A DNA stretch of 35,942 bases from Clostridiales bacterium (GTDB lineage Bacteria > Bacillota > Clostridia > Clostridiales > Clostridiaceae), in the NCBI GenBank assembly GCA_012519845.1, contig JAAYPK010000067.1, positions 1 to 35,942 on the forward strand, in the 5' to 3' direction. The notes below the pieces were generated by a model, which worked only from the letters and a program-made list of their open reading frames with translations, was not told the DNA's origin and did no database searches. The position numbers and the translations under genes were made by a program. Below, one piece after another: positions 21,899 to 29,846 of this stretch (position 1 is the first letter of the stretch; every line of letters starts with the position of its first letter).

Positions 21899-22402
21899 TT
21901 ATATATTATTTATATTTCCATTTCCATAAAGTACAATTTCCTTCATAAAGTTTTGAGTGGCTCCTTTATCAATAAATGAAATATTTAAATCACCTTCATC
22001 TGTTATTAAGGTTAACTTGTTATTGTTATTTTTAATTTCCTTAATGTTATAAATTTCCTTTTCATTATAAGTTACTGTTACTTTAAAATAACTTATATCA
22101 CTTGCTTTTATTTCCCACTTATCCTCTTTTAAATATGGATAAACCTCTTCTAAATATATTGGCTCTTTTATATCAAAATCTTCCATAATAGAAATTATTT
22201 TATTATAACATTCCTCTGGAATATTCATATTATTGCTTATTTTATAAAGCTGCATAAATGTCCTTTTACTGTTTATCAGTTTATCCATTGAAAGTTTATA
22301 CAAGGATAATATATTACTAACTTGAATTTTTAAATTTTCATTTATAAAAACTTTTTTCATTTCCATGTTACATCTTTCAATTATTGCTTTTTTATATTCC
22401 AT
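21899..22402 (-). CDS. Hypothetical protein of unknown family
   Basis: A 167-residue soluble protein with no signal peptide or membrane helix. The N-terminal half is helical and basic (KKAIIERCNMEMKKVF, YKLSMDKLINSKRTFMQLYKI), and the C-terminal half looks like beta strands (FKVTVTYNEKEIYNI, KLTLITDEGDLNISFIDKG). I do not recognise it. RBS GAGGTGT precedes the ATG. It lies 17 nt after the histidine kinase and 36 nt before the GH13 gene, so it belongs to the same transcription unit. Nothing in the sequence points to a specific reaction. Confidence 0.75.
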   Translation of the reverse strand: MEYKKAIIERCNMEMKKVFINENLKIQVSNILSLYKLSMDKLINSKRTFMQLYKISNNMNIPEECYNKIISIMEDFDIKEPIYLEEVYPYLKEDKWEIKASDISYFKVTVTYNEKEIYNIKEIKNNNNKLTLITDEGDLNISFIDKGATQNFMKEIVLYGNGNINNI

Positions 22403-22419
22403 TATTTATTTACACCTCA

Positions 22420-23658
22420 TTAAACCATTTTAAATACAGCAATTATACTAAATTCTTCTTTATTAATTTCAGAATAAATATCACCTTTCATTTTAAACAT
22501 AAGCTGGCGACATATGTAAAGTCCGAGGCCACTACCAACATTATTTGAAACATTGGATCCTCTATAAAAACTATCAAATATATGTGGCAGCTCATTTTTA
22601 TTTAAATTATTCCCACTATTAGTTATTTTAATAAGCTTATACCCTTCTTCTGAGCTTATTGAAATATTGATTTTTTTACCATCACCATACTTTATAGCAT
22701 TTTCAATTATATTTTGTAATACTTCAATAGATCTATCTATATCACCATATAAAAGACAGTTTTCATATTCATAAATCATGAATTCTGTTTTAATTAAGGC
22801 TAACTTTTCTTTATAGTAAAAGTCTACTTTATCTATTAAATCCTTTAAGTAAAATTCAGAATTATTTACTTGCAAATCTAAAAAATCTTTATTTGATGCC
22901 TTAATTATATCACCAACAAAATTTTCAATTTCATCTGCTTTATCATTAATATTTTTAGCAATTTCAATTTGCTTTTCTTTGTCGCTATATAGATTTTTCA
23001 TTAATGCTTTTGAATATAGCTTAATTGCGCTTAATGGTGTTTTAATATCATGAGATATTGATAATATTAAGGTTTTTTTATCTTTTTGTAGAGATAATTC
23101 TCTTGTTTTATGGTCTTCAAGGTTTTCTCTTAATAAATCAAGTCCCCATAAAAATCTCCCAAAATACTTGTTTTTGCTTTCTTTTAGTGAATTGGTTAAG
23201 TTACCTTTTGAAAGTTCATAAGGCATATCTTTAATTCTAACAAAAGGCTTAATAATGGTATTTCTAATGTATATTAATGCAAATATTAATAGTAATGCCA
23301 TTGTACCTAAAGATATATTAATTATTGGGGCTATTTCTTTTAGTTTATTTGACAGGTTGTCCTTATACTCTATTAAGTAGTAGGAATCATTAATATCTCT
23401 AATAACATAATCCCATAACCCTTGATTTTCCTCAAAAGGATTATTGATTATTGTTACATTTTTAATACTTTCATATTCATCTAAATTAATAGATTCTAAA
23501 CCACTTTCTGAAATACTGTTCACTACTCTATTTATTTCCACTCTGTAATTTCGAGAATAGTCTTTATTAATGGATTTGTAAACATATATATTTGCTATAA
23601 AAAATATTGATATTATTATTAATATAATAACAGCAAAAATCCTATTAAATTTCTTCAT
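22420..23658 (-). CDS. Orphan sensor histidine kinase
   Basis: A 412-residue membrane kinase: TM1 about 7-28, an outer loop of about 85 residues, TM2 113-132, a HAMP linker (about 130-185), HisKA with SISHDIKTPLSAIKL (phospho-acceptor His203), and HATPase_c with N box NIIENAIKYGDG (Asn320), F box FDSFYRG and G2 GSGLGLYICRQL (376-386). All catalytic elements are intact. No response regulator gene lies in the window, though kinases of this type are normally paired with an OmpR-like regulator, so the partner is elsewhere or lost. The outer loop is short and without a known sensor domain. RBS AGGAGCG precedes the ATG. Neighbours YkvA and an unknown protein are 17-21 nt away. Confidence 0.93.
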   Translation of the reverse strand: MKKFNRIFAVIILIIISIFFIANIYVYKSINKDYSRNYRVEINRVVNSISESGLESINLDEYESIKNVTIINNPFEENQGLWDYVIRDINDSYYLIEYKDNLSNKLKEIAPIINISLGTMALLLIFALIYIRNTIIKPFVRIKDMPYELSKGNLTNSLKESKNKYFGRFLWGLDLLRENLEDHKTRELSLQKDKKTLILSISHDIKTPLSAIKLYSKALMKNLYSDKEKQIEIAKNINDKADEIENFVGDIIKASNKDFLDLQVNNSEFYLKDLIDKVDFYYKEKLALIKTEFMIYEYENCLLYGDIDRSIEVLQNIIENAIKYGDGKKINISISSEEGYKLIKITNSGNNLNKNELPHIFDSFYRGSNVSNNVGSGLGLYICRQLMFKMKGDIYSEINKEEFSIIAVFKMV

Positions 23659-23679
23659 TTACATACGCTCCTAAAATAT

Positions 23680-24045
23680 TTAGTATATTGCTTTAATAAT
23701 TGCAATTAATATTAGTATCCATATAATAATTATAGGTATTGAATAATACCACTTTTTCGGCTTTCCATCCTTCCATATATCTTCAGCCTCTTCTCTACAT
23801 TTTTTAAGTAATTCCTTTGGAATTAGTTTTATAATTATAGCTACTAATACTGGTAAAATTATTATATCATCTAAATATCCTAAAACAGGTATAAAGTCTG
23901 GAATTAAATCAATTGGAGATAGAAAATAGCATATGGTAATAGCTGCTGTAATCTTTGCTAATATAGGAGTTTCTTTCTTTTTTAGTGCAATAAAAACTGC
24001 TGGTATTTCAGCTTTTAATTTTTTTGCTCTTTCTTTAAGGTTCAT
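23680..24045 (-). CDS. YkvA-family (DUF1232) membrane protein
   Basis: The 121-residue protein contains the DUF1232 signature AKITAAITICYFLSPIDLIPD followed by FIPVLGYLDDIIILPVLV, forming a helical hairpin, and ends with a C-terminal TM helix (IPIIIIWILILIAII). I start at ATG 24045, 7 nt after AGGAG; a longer frame up to 24111 overlaps the DUF1648 gene end and lacks an RBS. The function of YkvA proteins is unknown. It is the fourth-last member of the tight run, 19 nt after DUF1648 and 21 nt before the kinase. Confidence 0.9.
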   Translation of the reverse strand: MNLKERAKKLKAEIPAVFIALKKKETPILAKITAAITICYFLSPIDLIPDFIPVLGYLDDIIILPVLVAIIIKLIPKELLKKCREEAEDIWKDGKPKKWYYSIPIIIIWILILIAIIKAIY

Positions 24046-24064
24046 TGCTTTTTCTCCTAAAATT

Positions 24065-24529
24065 CTACTTTGCTTTATATGCCTTAATAGTGAAATAAAT
24101 AATTGACCCAAACATTATTATTAGAAATACTGGAACAAACCATATAGGCATGTCTTTACCTTGTATTGAATTAATAGTTAGGAATGTAAAAACTACTACC
24201 ACCAATAATTTTACTGTAACAAGTAACTTCTTTAATATTGGATATACTCGTTCTTTATTTTCCTCTGTTACCTCCACACCAGTATTCCATAGCTTAGGGA
24301 ACCTTTCTACAACACTCATTCCTAAATAAAGAACCCACGCCAAAATTGGAACCAATAAAAGCTCTTTTTTATTACCCCATCTATCTACTTCCCCTGCAAA
24401 ATTATAATGACCCGGGATTTTCTCTGGAATATTAGTCCAATTTATACCTAAATATATTATAGCTCCTGTTAGTAATAGCAAGCATAGTATATTTGATATT
24501 AATTCATATTTTGTTTTATTAATTTTCAT
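24065..24529 (-). CDS. DUF1648 membrane protein
   Basis: A 154-residue protein with four helices. The DUF1648 signature is visible after TM1: TNIPEKIPGHYNFAGEVDRWGNKKELLLVP, i.e. the WxxLPxxIPxHFxxxGxxDxxGxK pattern, followed by TM2. This family includes relatives of Bacillus YvaZ/SdpI-like immunity proteins (SdpI has DUF1648 and extra domains), so a role in immunity to membrane-active toxins or in signalling is possible but unproven. RBS GGAG lies 9 nt before the ATG. It lies 13 nt downstream of TraX in the same run. Confidence 0.88.
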   Translation of the reverse strand: MKINKTKYELISNILCLLLLTGAIIYLGINWTNIPEKIPGHYNFAGEVDRWGNKKELLLVPILAWVLYLGMSVVERFPKLWNTGVEVTEENKERVYPILKKLLVTVKLLVVVVFTFLTINSIQGKDMPIWFVPVFLIIMFGSIIYFTIKAYKAK

Positions 24530-24542
24530 ACCATAAATTCTC

Positions 24543-25247
24543 CTATATTATATATAATTTTATTATTCCAAGAATGATTAAATGAACTGGGTAAAAAATA
24601 TAAAAAAACCATTTATTAAAGCTATTTCTTCTTCCTGATTGTCCATTGTATAAAAGTAATAAAGGAACTGCTATGAATACTCCTAATTGCCACAAGGCAC
24701 TATACCATTTATAGTTATTTACTAATGCAAATATTATATTGGACATTACTAGTAAAACAGAGACAATTATATATCCCTTTATTTTTTCATTCTTGTCCTC
24801 TCTATACTTGAAAAATATTAGCACCCATATAGGTGCAAAAATACCCCAATCTCCAAAAAAAGATAAAATAAATAAACATCCAATTACAATATACTTTAGC
24901 ACCTTGTTATCTATGTTTTCCTCCGCTAATAGCATTAAAAAGCATAGTAGCAAGGTAAAGATCATACTAAAATCAAAAGTAAATATTTTATTATAGTGTG
25001 AAAAGGAATATGCAAATTGTGAAATTACAGCAAATAGAAGTAATCTTAATCCATAGTCCTTCTTTGATTTAGTATAATAATAACCTTCTACTATAAAATA
25101 ACACATAATAGGTGCTGTAATTCTTCCTATTACACGCATAATAAACCCTACTGGAGCTGAAACAGGTATAAAAAACATTGCTATATGATCTATTAACATT
25201 GCTATTATTGCTATATATTTTAATTGATTTCTATTTAGACTTTTCAT
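24543..25247 (-). CDS. TraX-family membrane protein
   Basis: The 234-residue polytopic protein matches the TraX family: LKYIAIIAMLIDHIAMFF at the N-terminus, RVIGRITAPIMCYFIVEGYYYT, RLLLFAVISQFAYSF and the C-terminal FFYIFYPVHLIILG. In F plasmids TraX acetylates pilin; chromosomal homologues in Firmicutes are stand-alone membrane acyltransferases with unknown substrates. I start at ATG 25247, 5 nt after GGAG; the frame is open to 25271 without an RBS. It starts 8 nt after the pentapeptide gene stop. There are no other conjugation genes nearby, so a plasmid origin is not suggested. Confidence 0.9.
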   Translation of the reverse strand: MKSLNRNQLKYIAIIAMLIDHIAMFFIPVSAPVGFIMRVIGRITAPIMCYFIVEGYYYTKSKKDYGLRLLLFAVISQFAYSFSHYNKIFTFDFSMIFTLLLCFLMLLAEENIDNKVLKYIVIGCLFILSFFGDWGIFAPIWVLIFFKYREDKNEKIKGYIIVSVLLVMSNIIFALVNNYKWYSALWQLGVFIAVPLLLLYNGQSGRRNSFNKWFFYIFYPVHLIILGIIKLYII

Positions 25248-25255
25248 GTATTCTC

Positions 25256-26089
25256 CTATTCTTGTTTCCATGTAGATGGAATTGTTAAATTGTATGGTAA
25301 TAAAGTTTTACTATTGCCCAATGCCGAGTTAATTTGTCCTTGGGTTAAGAAAATAGCTTCTCTTAAATCACAATTACTAAAATTTGTATCTCTAGTATCT
25401 GCTCCTAAAAAATTAGTTCCATGAAAACTACAGTTTTCAAAGTCAGCAGCTATAAGTAAGGACATGCTTAAATCTACCCCATTAAAATTTTTATTTTTAA
25501 ATTTTTTCCCTAAATAAGCTCTATTATTATCCTTATTCCCATTAAAATTAGATTTTACTGCATTACTAACTTTCTTTAATATATTATTTACCTTATCTCT
25601 GTATTCTTCAATGTTATATTTCAATATATCATCTTCTTGGCTATTACAAATCTTAATATTTTCATTTATTAATTTATCTATATCCTTCCATAAATTTTTT
25701 GCAAATATAATTGTTCTAGCCTCACCTAAATACCAAAGCATTTGATGAAGTTGAAATATTATTATGAAGACATCAAATATTTTTTGTGATTTTTTATGGT
25801 CTGAAAGCCAGGTTTCTCCAGAATATATTGTTTTAGTAACTTGCTGCCCTGCACCAAAACAATCATATCCAATACAGCCTTTCATTTTTTGTTTTTCAAG
25901 ATCTGAGTGAATTCTACATTTAAAATCTTTATTTAAGTTAATGCAGGCCTTCCCTGCTTCTTTATTTTGTGGAAAACCATCCATTTTTGAAAAAAATAAA
26001 GCTACACAACATAAACCACTGCAATTAGAGCAGTCTATTCGTAATATATCTAATAAGTCTTTACTGATGTTCTCAACATGTACTTTCAT
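25256..26089 (-). CDS. Pentapeptide-repeat protein with N-terminal Cys cluster
   Basis: The 277-residue protein has three parts. The N-terminus holds eight Cys (20, 23, 27, 28, 49, 58, 72, 77) in CSNCSGLCC, GKACINL, FKCRIH and GCIGYDCFG, resembling YkgJ-type metal or iron-sulfur binding sites. The middle (about 90-185) is helical. The C-terminus (about 190-255) has pentapeptide repeats (AYLGKKFKNKNFNGVDLS, AADFENCSFHGTNFLGADT, TNFSNCDLREAIF), a right-handed beta helix that in Qnr and MfpA mimics DNA and protects gyrase. This combination recurs in some Firmicutes and actinomycetes, but its function is not known. RBS GGGGGAT precedes the ATG; TraX follows after 8 nt. Confidence 0.87.
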   Translation of the reverse strand: MKVHVENISKDLLDILRIDCSNCSGLCCVALFFSKMDGFPQNKEAGKACINLNKDFKCRIHSDLEKQKMKGCIGYDCFGAGQQVTKTIYSGETWLSDHKKSQKIFDVFIIIFQLHQMLWYLGEARTIIFAKNLWKDIDKLINENIKICNSQEDDILKYNIEEYRDKVNNILKKVSNAVKSNFNGNKDNNRAYLGKKFKNKNFNGVDLSMSLLIAADFENCSFHGTNFLGADTRDTNFSNCDLREAIFLTQGQINSALGNSKTLLPYNLTIPSTWKQE

Positions 26090-26115
26090 ACTGTATCCCC
26101 CTACTGTCTTATATA

Positions 26116-26745
26116 TTATAATTGTCTATCTAAATCTTTAACTGTTAATCCATTTTCTTTTATCTTACTCTTCCATCCCATTTCTGCTGCTAATTTATAT
26201 GCAATTCTAGGCAAATTTACAGAAATGAAAATATCTTCAGCGTAAGCGTCTTTAATAATATTATCTGATAATTCTTTGAATGCCTTCCCTAAGGATTTCT
26301 TTGGACCTTTAAATAGAGGACACTGCTCCATAGATGCAAGAGCTCCCCCTCCACCAATGCCTATTCCAAGCCCCCATTTTAACCCCACTTTATTACACCA
26401 ATTCTTAAGAATATTAATAGCGATTCTATTTTGTAATCCTTCATAAAATCCTGAATTTACAATACAATATACTCTTATATTTTTATTTTTAAATCCTATT
26501 TCTTCCATATAACAAAGAACAGATAGTAAGTGTGAAGGTATTCCATCAACATAAAGTGGAAAACTAAATACCAATGAATCAAAATCATTTAATTCTAAAA
26601 TGGTATTATCACTCACTTTAGGAGTGCTAAACTCATAGTTTTTTATATATATATCAGAAGAAAAACAAGTTTTAAGATCATTTATAAGTGCTCCACTTGA
26701 ACTTTTACACTTTTTAGGACTTCCATTAATCATTGCAATTTTCAA
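26116..26745 (-). CDS. NAD(P)H-dependent flavin oxidoreductase (flavodoxin-like)
   Basis: A 209-residue flavodoxin-fold protein: start KIAMINGSPKKCKSSSG (FMN phosphate loop), SLVFSFPLYVDGIPSHLL (the FPxYxxGxP pattern), and GGGGALASMEQCPLF. It is likely a cytoplasmic FMN reductase or quinone reductase. The start codon is TTG at 26745, with AGGTGA 6 nt upstream, overlapping the TGA of the preceding flavoprotein by 4 nt (TTGA), which indicates translational coupling. The C-terminal helix region (about 155-209) is an extension beyond the minimal NADPH-dependent FMN reductase domain. The pair probably forms a heterodimer or a two-step redox unit. Confidence 0.85.
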   Translation of the reverse strand: MKIAMINGSPKKCKSSSGALINDLKTCFSSDIYIKNYEFSTPKVSDNTILELNDFDSLVFSFPLYVDGIPSHLLSVLCYMEEIGFKNKNIRVYCIVNSGFYEGLQNRIAINILKNWCNKVGLKWGLGIGIGGGGALASMEQCPLFKGPKKSLGKAFKELSDNIIKDAYAEDIFISVNLPRIAYKLAAEMGWKSKIKENGLTVKDLDRQL

Positions 26746-27230
26746 AAGGAATCACCTCTCAATTCGTCAACATTATTTAGAAATACTACTTCTTTAACTA
26801 TTCCATCAAAATTAACTGAATTAGCTAAAATTAATTTTTCTGCTGTTTCTTTTTCTAAATCAGATATATCTTCACCATAAAAATAGGCAGTTATTTTAAT
26901 AATATTTTTATACCTTCTTTTATGGTGCATTTCACCATTTCTAATAACAAAATTAGGATGTATATAAGAAATACCTCGATCTAAAACATTTTTAACAAAT
27001 GGACTTAAACTACCATAAGTACATTTACTAATAAGAATAAGCTCTGAGCATATACTTAGTTTTTTACCCATATCCTCATATCCATCCTTAATTAAGCATT
27101 GTCCTGGGTTTTTAACCCAACATCCAAAACATCCAATACAATTATGGATTTTCCCATTATCTTTAATAACAACAGTATCTTCACTACTACTAAATGGCAA
27201 ATTATCTACATCTGATATAACCAGCTTCAT
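26742..27230 (-). CDS. Flavodoxin-family protein with CxGCFxC motif
   Basis: The 162-residue protein is a short NADPH-dependent FMN reductase-like protein. It has the Cys motif NCIGCFGCWVKNPGQC, common in clostridial iron-sulfur flavoproteins, and KCTYGSLSPFVKNVLDRG, the FMN-binding YxxxSPxxKxxxDR pattern. However, the usual N-terminal GSPR phosphate loop is missing: the protein begins MKLVISDVDNLPFSSS. So FMN binding may depend on its partner, the overlapping gene, which has the loop but lacks this Cys motif. RBS GAAGGGATTG precedes the ATG. It is the first gene of the run reaching down to GH13. Confidence 0.83.
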   Translation of the reverse strand: MKLVISDVDNLPFSSSEDTVVIKDNGKIHNCIGCFGCWVKNPGQCLIKDGYEDMGKKLSICSELILISKCTYGSLSPFVKNVLDRGISYIHPNFVIRNGEMHHKRRYKNIIKITAYFYGEDISDLEKETAEKLILANSVNFDGIVKEVVFLNNVDELRGDSF

Positions 27231-27326
27231 AAAATCAATCCCTTCTATAATTGTAACCAGTAAGTTTGTATTTACATTGAAGTAAGAACTAAAAACTAGC
27301 TAATTAGATTATATCATGTTATTATT

Positions 27327-27974
27327 TTACTTTTTAATTTTTTTAATAATTCTTTTACATCCATTAAGATGTAACATTTGATGTCTTGAAAATGGCATTA
27401 ATAAAAGACCTGCTTGAGTTTTCTTGCACCAATAGTCAACAAGCCAAAAAGCATTTTCATCAGTAGATACTGTGTTTAGTTTTAATAATTCTTCTTTTCT
27501 TTCTTGCGATATCTTTAATTTTGACTCAGAATAAGTCATTTTATTAATAATATTATTTGTATTTTCTAGTACATCTTCAGTATACTTTTCTAGTTCATCT
27601 ATATCTAACATAGAACTAAATTCAATTAACTTATCTCTTTCAATTTCATTACCTGTAGTTATAATGGGAGAGTTAATAGACTTATTAAATCCATTTTTAA
27701 AGAAAATCTGCTCTTTCTCACTAATTAGAGTATTAGATGTAATGTCTTCTATTCTTGTTAAGTGATATAAATAATATGCTATTGTTTTATCATTTTTTAA
27801 TGGCATTTTGCTAAAATCTTCTTTACTACAGGTACTGAATATATATTTATATATTTCTTGAATTTCACCTCTTAGCTCCAATAGTTTTGTTTTACCTATA
27901 TTAAAAGTACTTTCTTTTTTAATATTACTTTGAAAAAGCCTAAATATATCTGCAAGCTCCTTATTTGTTTTCAT
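27327..27974 (-). CDS. DinB-family metalloprotein
   Basis: The 215-residue protein fits the DinB/YfiT four-helix fold. The metal-binding His residues are in AYYLYHLTRIED (first His) and FSRHQMLHLNGCKRI (the C-terminal HxxxH). DinB-like proteins in Firmicutes include bacillithiol or mycothiol S-transferases and many with unknown substrates; which one this is cannot be told. RBS AGGAG precedes the ATG. It lies between an inverted-repeat element upstream and the flavoprotein run downstream, and may be transcribed from the AraC/GyrI regulator gene at 28972 as far as that hairpin lets polymerase pass. Confidence 0.82.
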   Translation of the reverse strand: MKTNKELADIFRLFQSNIKKESTFNIGKTKLLELRGEIQEIYKYIFSTCSKEDFSKMPLKNDKTIAYYLYHLTRIEDITSNTLISEKEQIFFKNGFNKSINSPIITTGNEIERDKLIEFSSMLDIDELEKYTEDVLENTNNIINKMTYSESKLKISQERKEELLKLNTVSTDENAFWLVDYWCKKTQAGLLLMPFSRHQMLHLNGCKRIIKKIKK

Positions 27975-28015
27975 ATTTCTTCTCCTTTTATTACCGTAAT
28001 AAAATAAATATGAAC

Positions 28016-28077
28016 TAAGAACTAAGAGAGGTGGATATAAATTACTTCCACTCTTCTCTTTTAATTCTTAGTTCTTA
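28016..28077. repeat. Inverted-repeat hairpin element, copy 3
   Basis: TAAGAACTAAG (28016-28026) and CTTAGTTCTTA (28067-28077) form a perfect 11-bp outer stem. An inner stem GTGGA (28031-28035)/TCCAC (28047-28051) extends it after a bulge. The inner arms AGAG/CTCTTCTCTT echo the elements at 6176-6316 and 11266-11311. It sits between the AraC/GyrI gene and DinB, past the former's stop codon. Confidence 0.7.
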
Positions 28078-28114
28078 CTTATTCAAGGCTTACCGAGAAA
28101 TCCTATTCTTACTT

Positions 28115-28972
28115 TTATAACTTTTCTACAGGAATCCATATTTCACTTTTATAATTTTCCGACATACAATCTCCATTACTGTAATACTCTATTTCAGGAA
28201 TTTCAGCATGCTTGTAGCCTGAATTAGGGAACCACTCTGAAAATATTCTTCCAAATAGATCTTGCATTGTATTTGGTAATGGACGAATAGGTCCGATAAC
28301 TTCAAATACTGCCCAAGTTGATTCTGGTATCTCCATTTCACATAATTCCTCTGGACACTCCTTATCAGTAATTGCTCCAACCCAATAATCAAAGCCATCA
28401 TTGTACATATCAGCACAAACTCCTACAATTTCATTGTCTTTGTTAAAGCTCTTTATAAAATCCATTTTTTCCTTAGGAAATTCATCCCACATTTTAGGTA
28501 TTTCTTTCGTTTGCTCACCATTAACTGCAGAAAACCATTTTTTAACTCCTACAATTTTCATTTTACCTTTTTTCTCAATACTATAATTCATTGCCTTCAC
28601 TCCTTTTATTGATAATACGAAGGTAATAGGTCCATATGATTTTAATACAACTCCATTTTTCCTTGCTTTAGAAGGAGTAACAGAATGTATTGCCTTAAAG
28701 GCTCTTGTAAAGGCATCTACAGACTTGTACCCATATTTTAGCGCTAAATCTAATACAGAAATGTCTGTATTTTGTAACTCAAAAGCTGCTAAAGTTAATC
28801 TCCTTCTTCTTATATACTCTGATATAGATACATCCGTAATTGACATAAACATTCTCTGTAAATACCACTGGGAACATCCAGCTATTCTAGATAATTTATC
28901 ATAATCGATTTTTGTCCCTAAATTTTCTTCAATATAGTCAATTGCTTTATTCATACCTTCAAGTAAATTCAT
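28115..28972 (-). CDS. AraC-family regulator with GyrI-like effector domain (second copy)
   Basis: A 285-residue paralogue of the regulator at 2612-3490, with the same plan: AraC helix-turn-helix pair (about 5-105; DLALKYGYKSVDAFTRAFKAIH, TPSKARK) and a GyrI-like effector domain (about 120-285, ending EIWIPVEKL). Segments such as IFSEWFPNSGYKHAEIPEIEYY parallel YSEWLPSSGYNLEDLPVIECY in the first copy. It likely senses a drug-like or metabolic ligand. RBS GAGGGG lies 9 nt before the ATG. The gene has the AAGTCGAG box at its promoter. The nearest co-directional gene downstream is DinB; an inverted-repeat element lies between. Confidence 0.92.
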   Translation of the reverse strand: MNLLEGMNKAIDYIEENLGTKIDYDKLSRIAGCSQWYLQRMFMSITDVSISEYIRRRRLTLAAFELQNTDISVLDLALKYGYKSVDAFTRAFKAIHSVTPSKARKNGVVLKSYGPITFVLSIKGVKAMNYSIEKKGKMKIVGVKKWFSAVNGEQTKEIPKMWDEFPKEKMDFIKSFNKDNEIVGVCADMYNDGFDYWVGAITDKECPEELCEMEIPESTWAVFEVIGPIRPLPNTMQDLFGRIFSEWFPNSGYKHAEIPEIEYYSNGDCMSENYKSEIWIPVEKL

Positions 28973-28994
28973 ATGTAATTATCCCCTCTTCTTT

Positions 28995-29028
28995 ATAATA
29001 CAAGTATTCGGCATTTTTATCTCGACTT
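28995..29028 (-). promoter_or_regulatory. AraC/GyrI promoter with AAGTCGAG box (copy 2)
   Basis: On the minus strand AAGTCGAG (29028-29021), exactly 20 bp, then TATTAT (29000-28995). Box, spacing and orientation match the promoter of the paralogous regulator at 3490, while the surrounding sequences differ. It ends 10 bp before the stop codon of the upstream nucleotidyltransferase gene. Confidence 0.5.
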
Positions 29029-29038
29029 CTTATGTAAT

Positions 29039-29824
29039 TTACTGCAGGATTATTTTAGACAACTCCTGAACAATGGACTTAATAATATCATTTACTATTT
29101 CTCCTTTATATAAAGAATTAAATAAATTTGTTAAGTTTTCTTCAAAATTATTAGGTAGTATTTTACATTGTTCTTTGCAAATAGACATTAATCTTTTTTC
29201 TCCTGGATGAGTCATTTCATTTATTGCAAAAATAATATCAAAATAACTAGCTATAAATTCTGTTACTCTATGATTAATACTAACCATATCATTTCTTGAT
29301 ATAGCTTTTTTTATTTGCATATCATAGGAAGGCAACACACCACTTAATAAATTAAAGTTCTTCGATATAATATTCTCTTTCAATTTCTTAGGATATGGAA
29401 CATTGTACCTCTCTTTTATTTTACCATAGGTACCATCCTTATCAAATACAATATCTGATGTAAGTAAGTTATGCCACATGCAAGTAGTATACCCATTGGA
29501 ACTATTGAAATCACTTACTACACTTTTTATTTCTTTTTCAAAATCATCAAGGTTCCGATAAATTATATCAATATCTATACCATTATTTAAAGTACAATCA
29601 TCTTCCATTTCAAAGTAGCAATTTTCAATCTCCATGTATTTGCAATATTTACTTAAGATATTTTTTCTTGTATCCTTTGGAATTACTGAATTCACATATA
29701 TGTAAACATCATAGTCAGACTTTTTATCATATTTGCCAGTGGCTCTTGAACCACCAACAACAAAAGCTTCAACTTCATCTAATTCCTTATAGTCTTTTAT
29801 TAATCCTTCTATATGGCTATACAT
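29039..29824 (-). CDS. Nucleotidyltransferase-fold protein (DUF4037-like)
   Basis: The 261-residue protein has a pol-beta type nucleotidyltransferase site: FVVGGSRATGKYDKKSDYDVYIYV (the GGS..G..SD.D pattern) and a third acidic strand NGIDIDIIYR. The C-terminal helical half contains SINHRVTEFIASYFDIIFAIN, like the DUF4037 domain of minor antibiotic adenylyltransferase relatives. I infer AMP or nucleotide transfer to a small molecule. I start at ATG 29824, with GAGGTGAT 7 nt upstream; a TTG 10 codons earlier would overlap the SnoaL-like gene but has no RBS. It lies 22 nt after that gene and is probably in its operon. Confidence 0.85.
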   Translation of the reverse strand: MYSHIEGLIKDYKELDEVEAFVVGGSRATGKYDKKSDYDVYIYVNSVIPKDTRKNILSKYCKYMEIENCYFEMEDDCTLNNGIDIDIIYRNLDDFEKEIKSVVSDFNSSNGYTTCMWHNLLTSDIVFDKDGTYGKIKERYNVPYPKKLKENIISKNFNLLSGVLPSYDMQIKKAISRNDMVSINHRVTEFIASYFDIIFAINEMTHPGEKRLMSICKEQCKILPNNFEENLTNLFNSLYKGEIVNDIIKSIVQELSKIILQ

Positions 29825-29846
29825 ATTATTTATCACCTCACTAAAT

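Noticed and set aside
24543..25247. TraX as evidence for a conjugative plasmid or ICE
   Set aside because: No relaxase, coupling protein, type IV secretion gene or integrase is present; chromosomal TraX homologues are common in Firmicutes.
26971..26981. CTCGATC as a further AraC box copy
   Set aside because: Only partly matches CTCGACTT, lies inside a coding sequence and has no promoter at the 20-bp spacing.
27240..27310. TAAGAACTAAAAACTAG as a fourth hairpin-family member
   Set aside because: Only one arm-like sequence is present; no complementary partner arm was found nearby.
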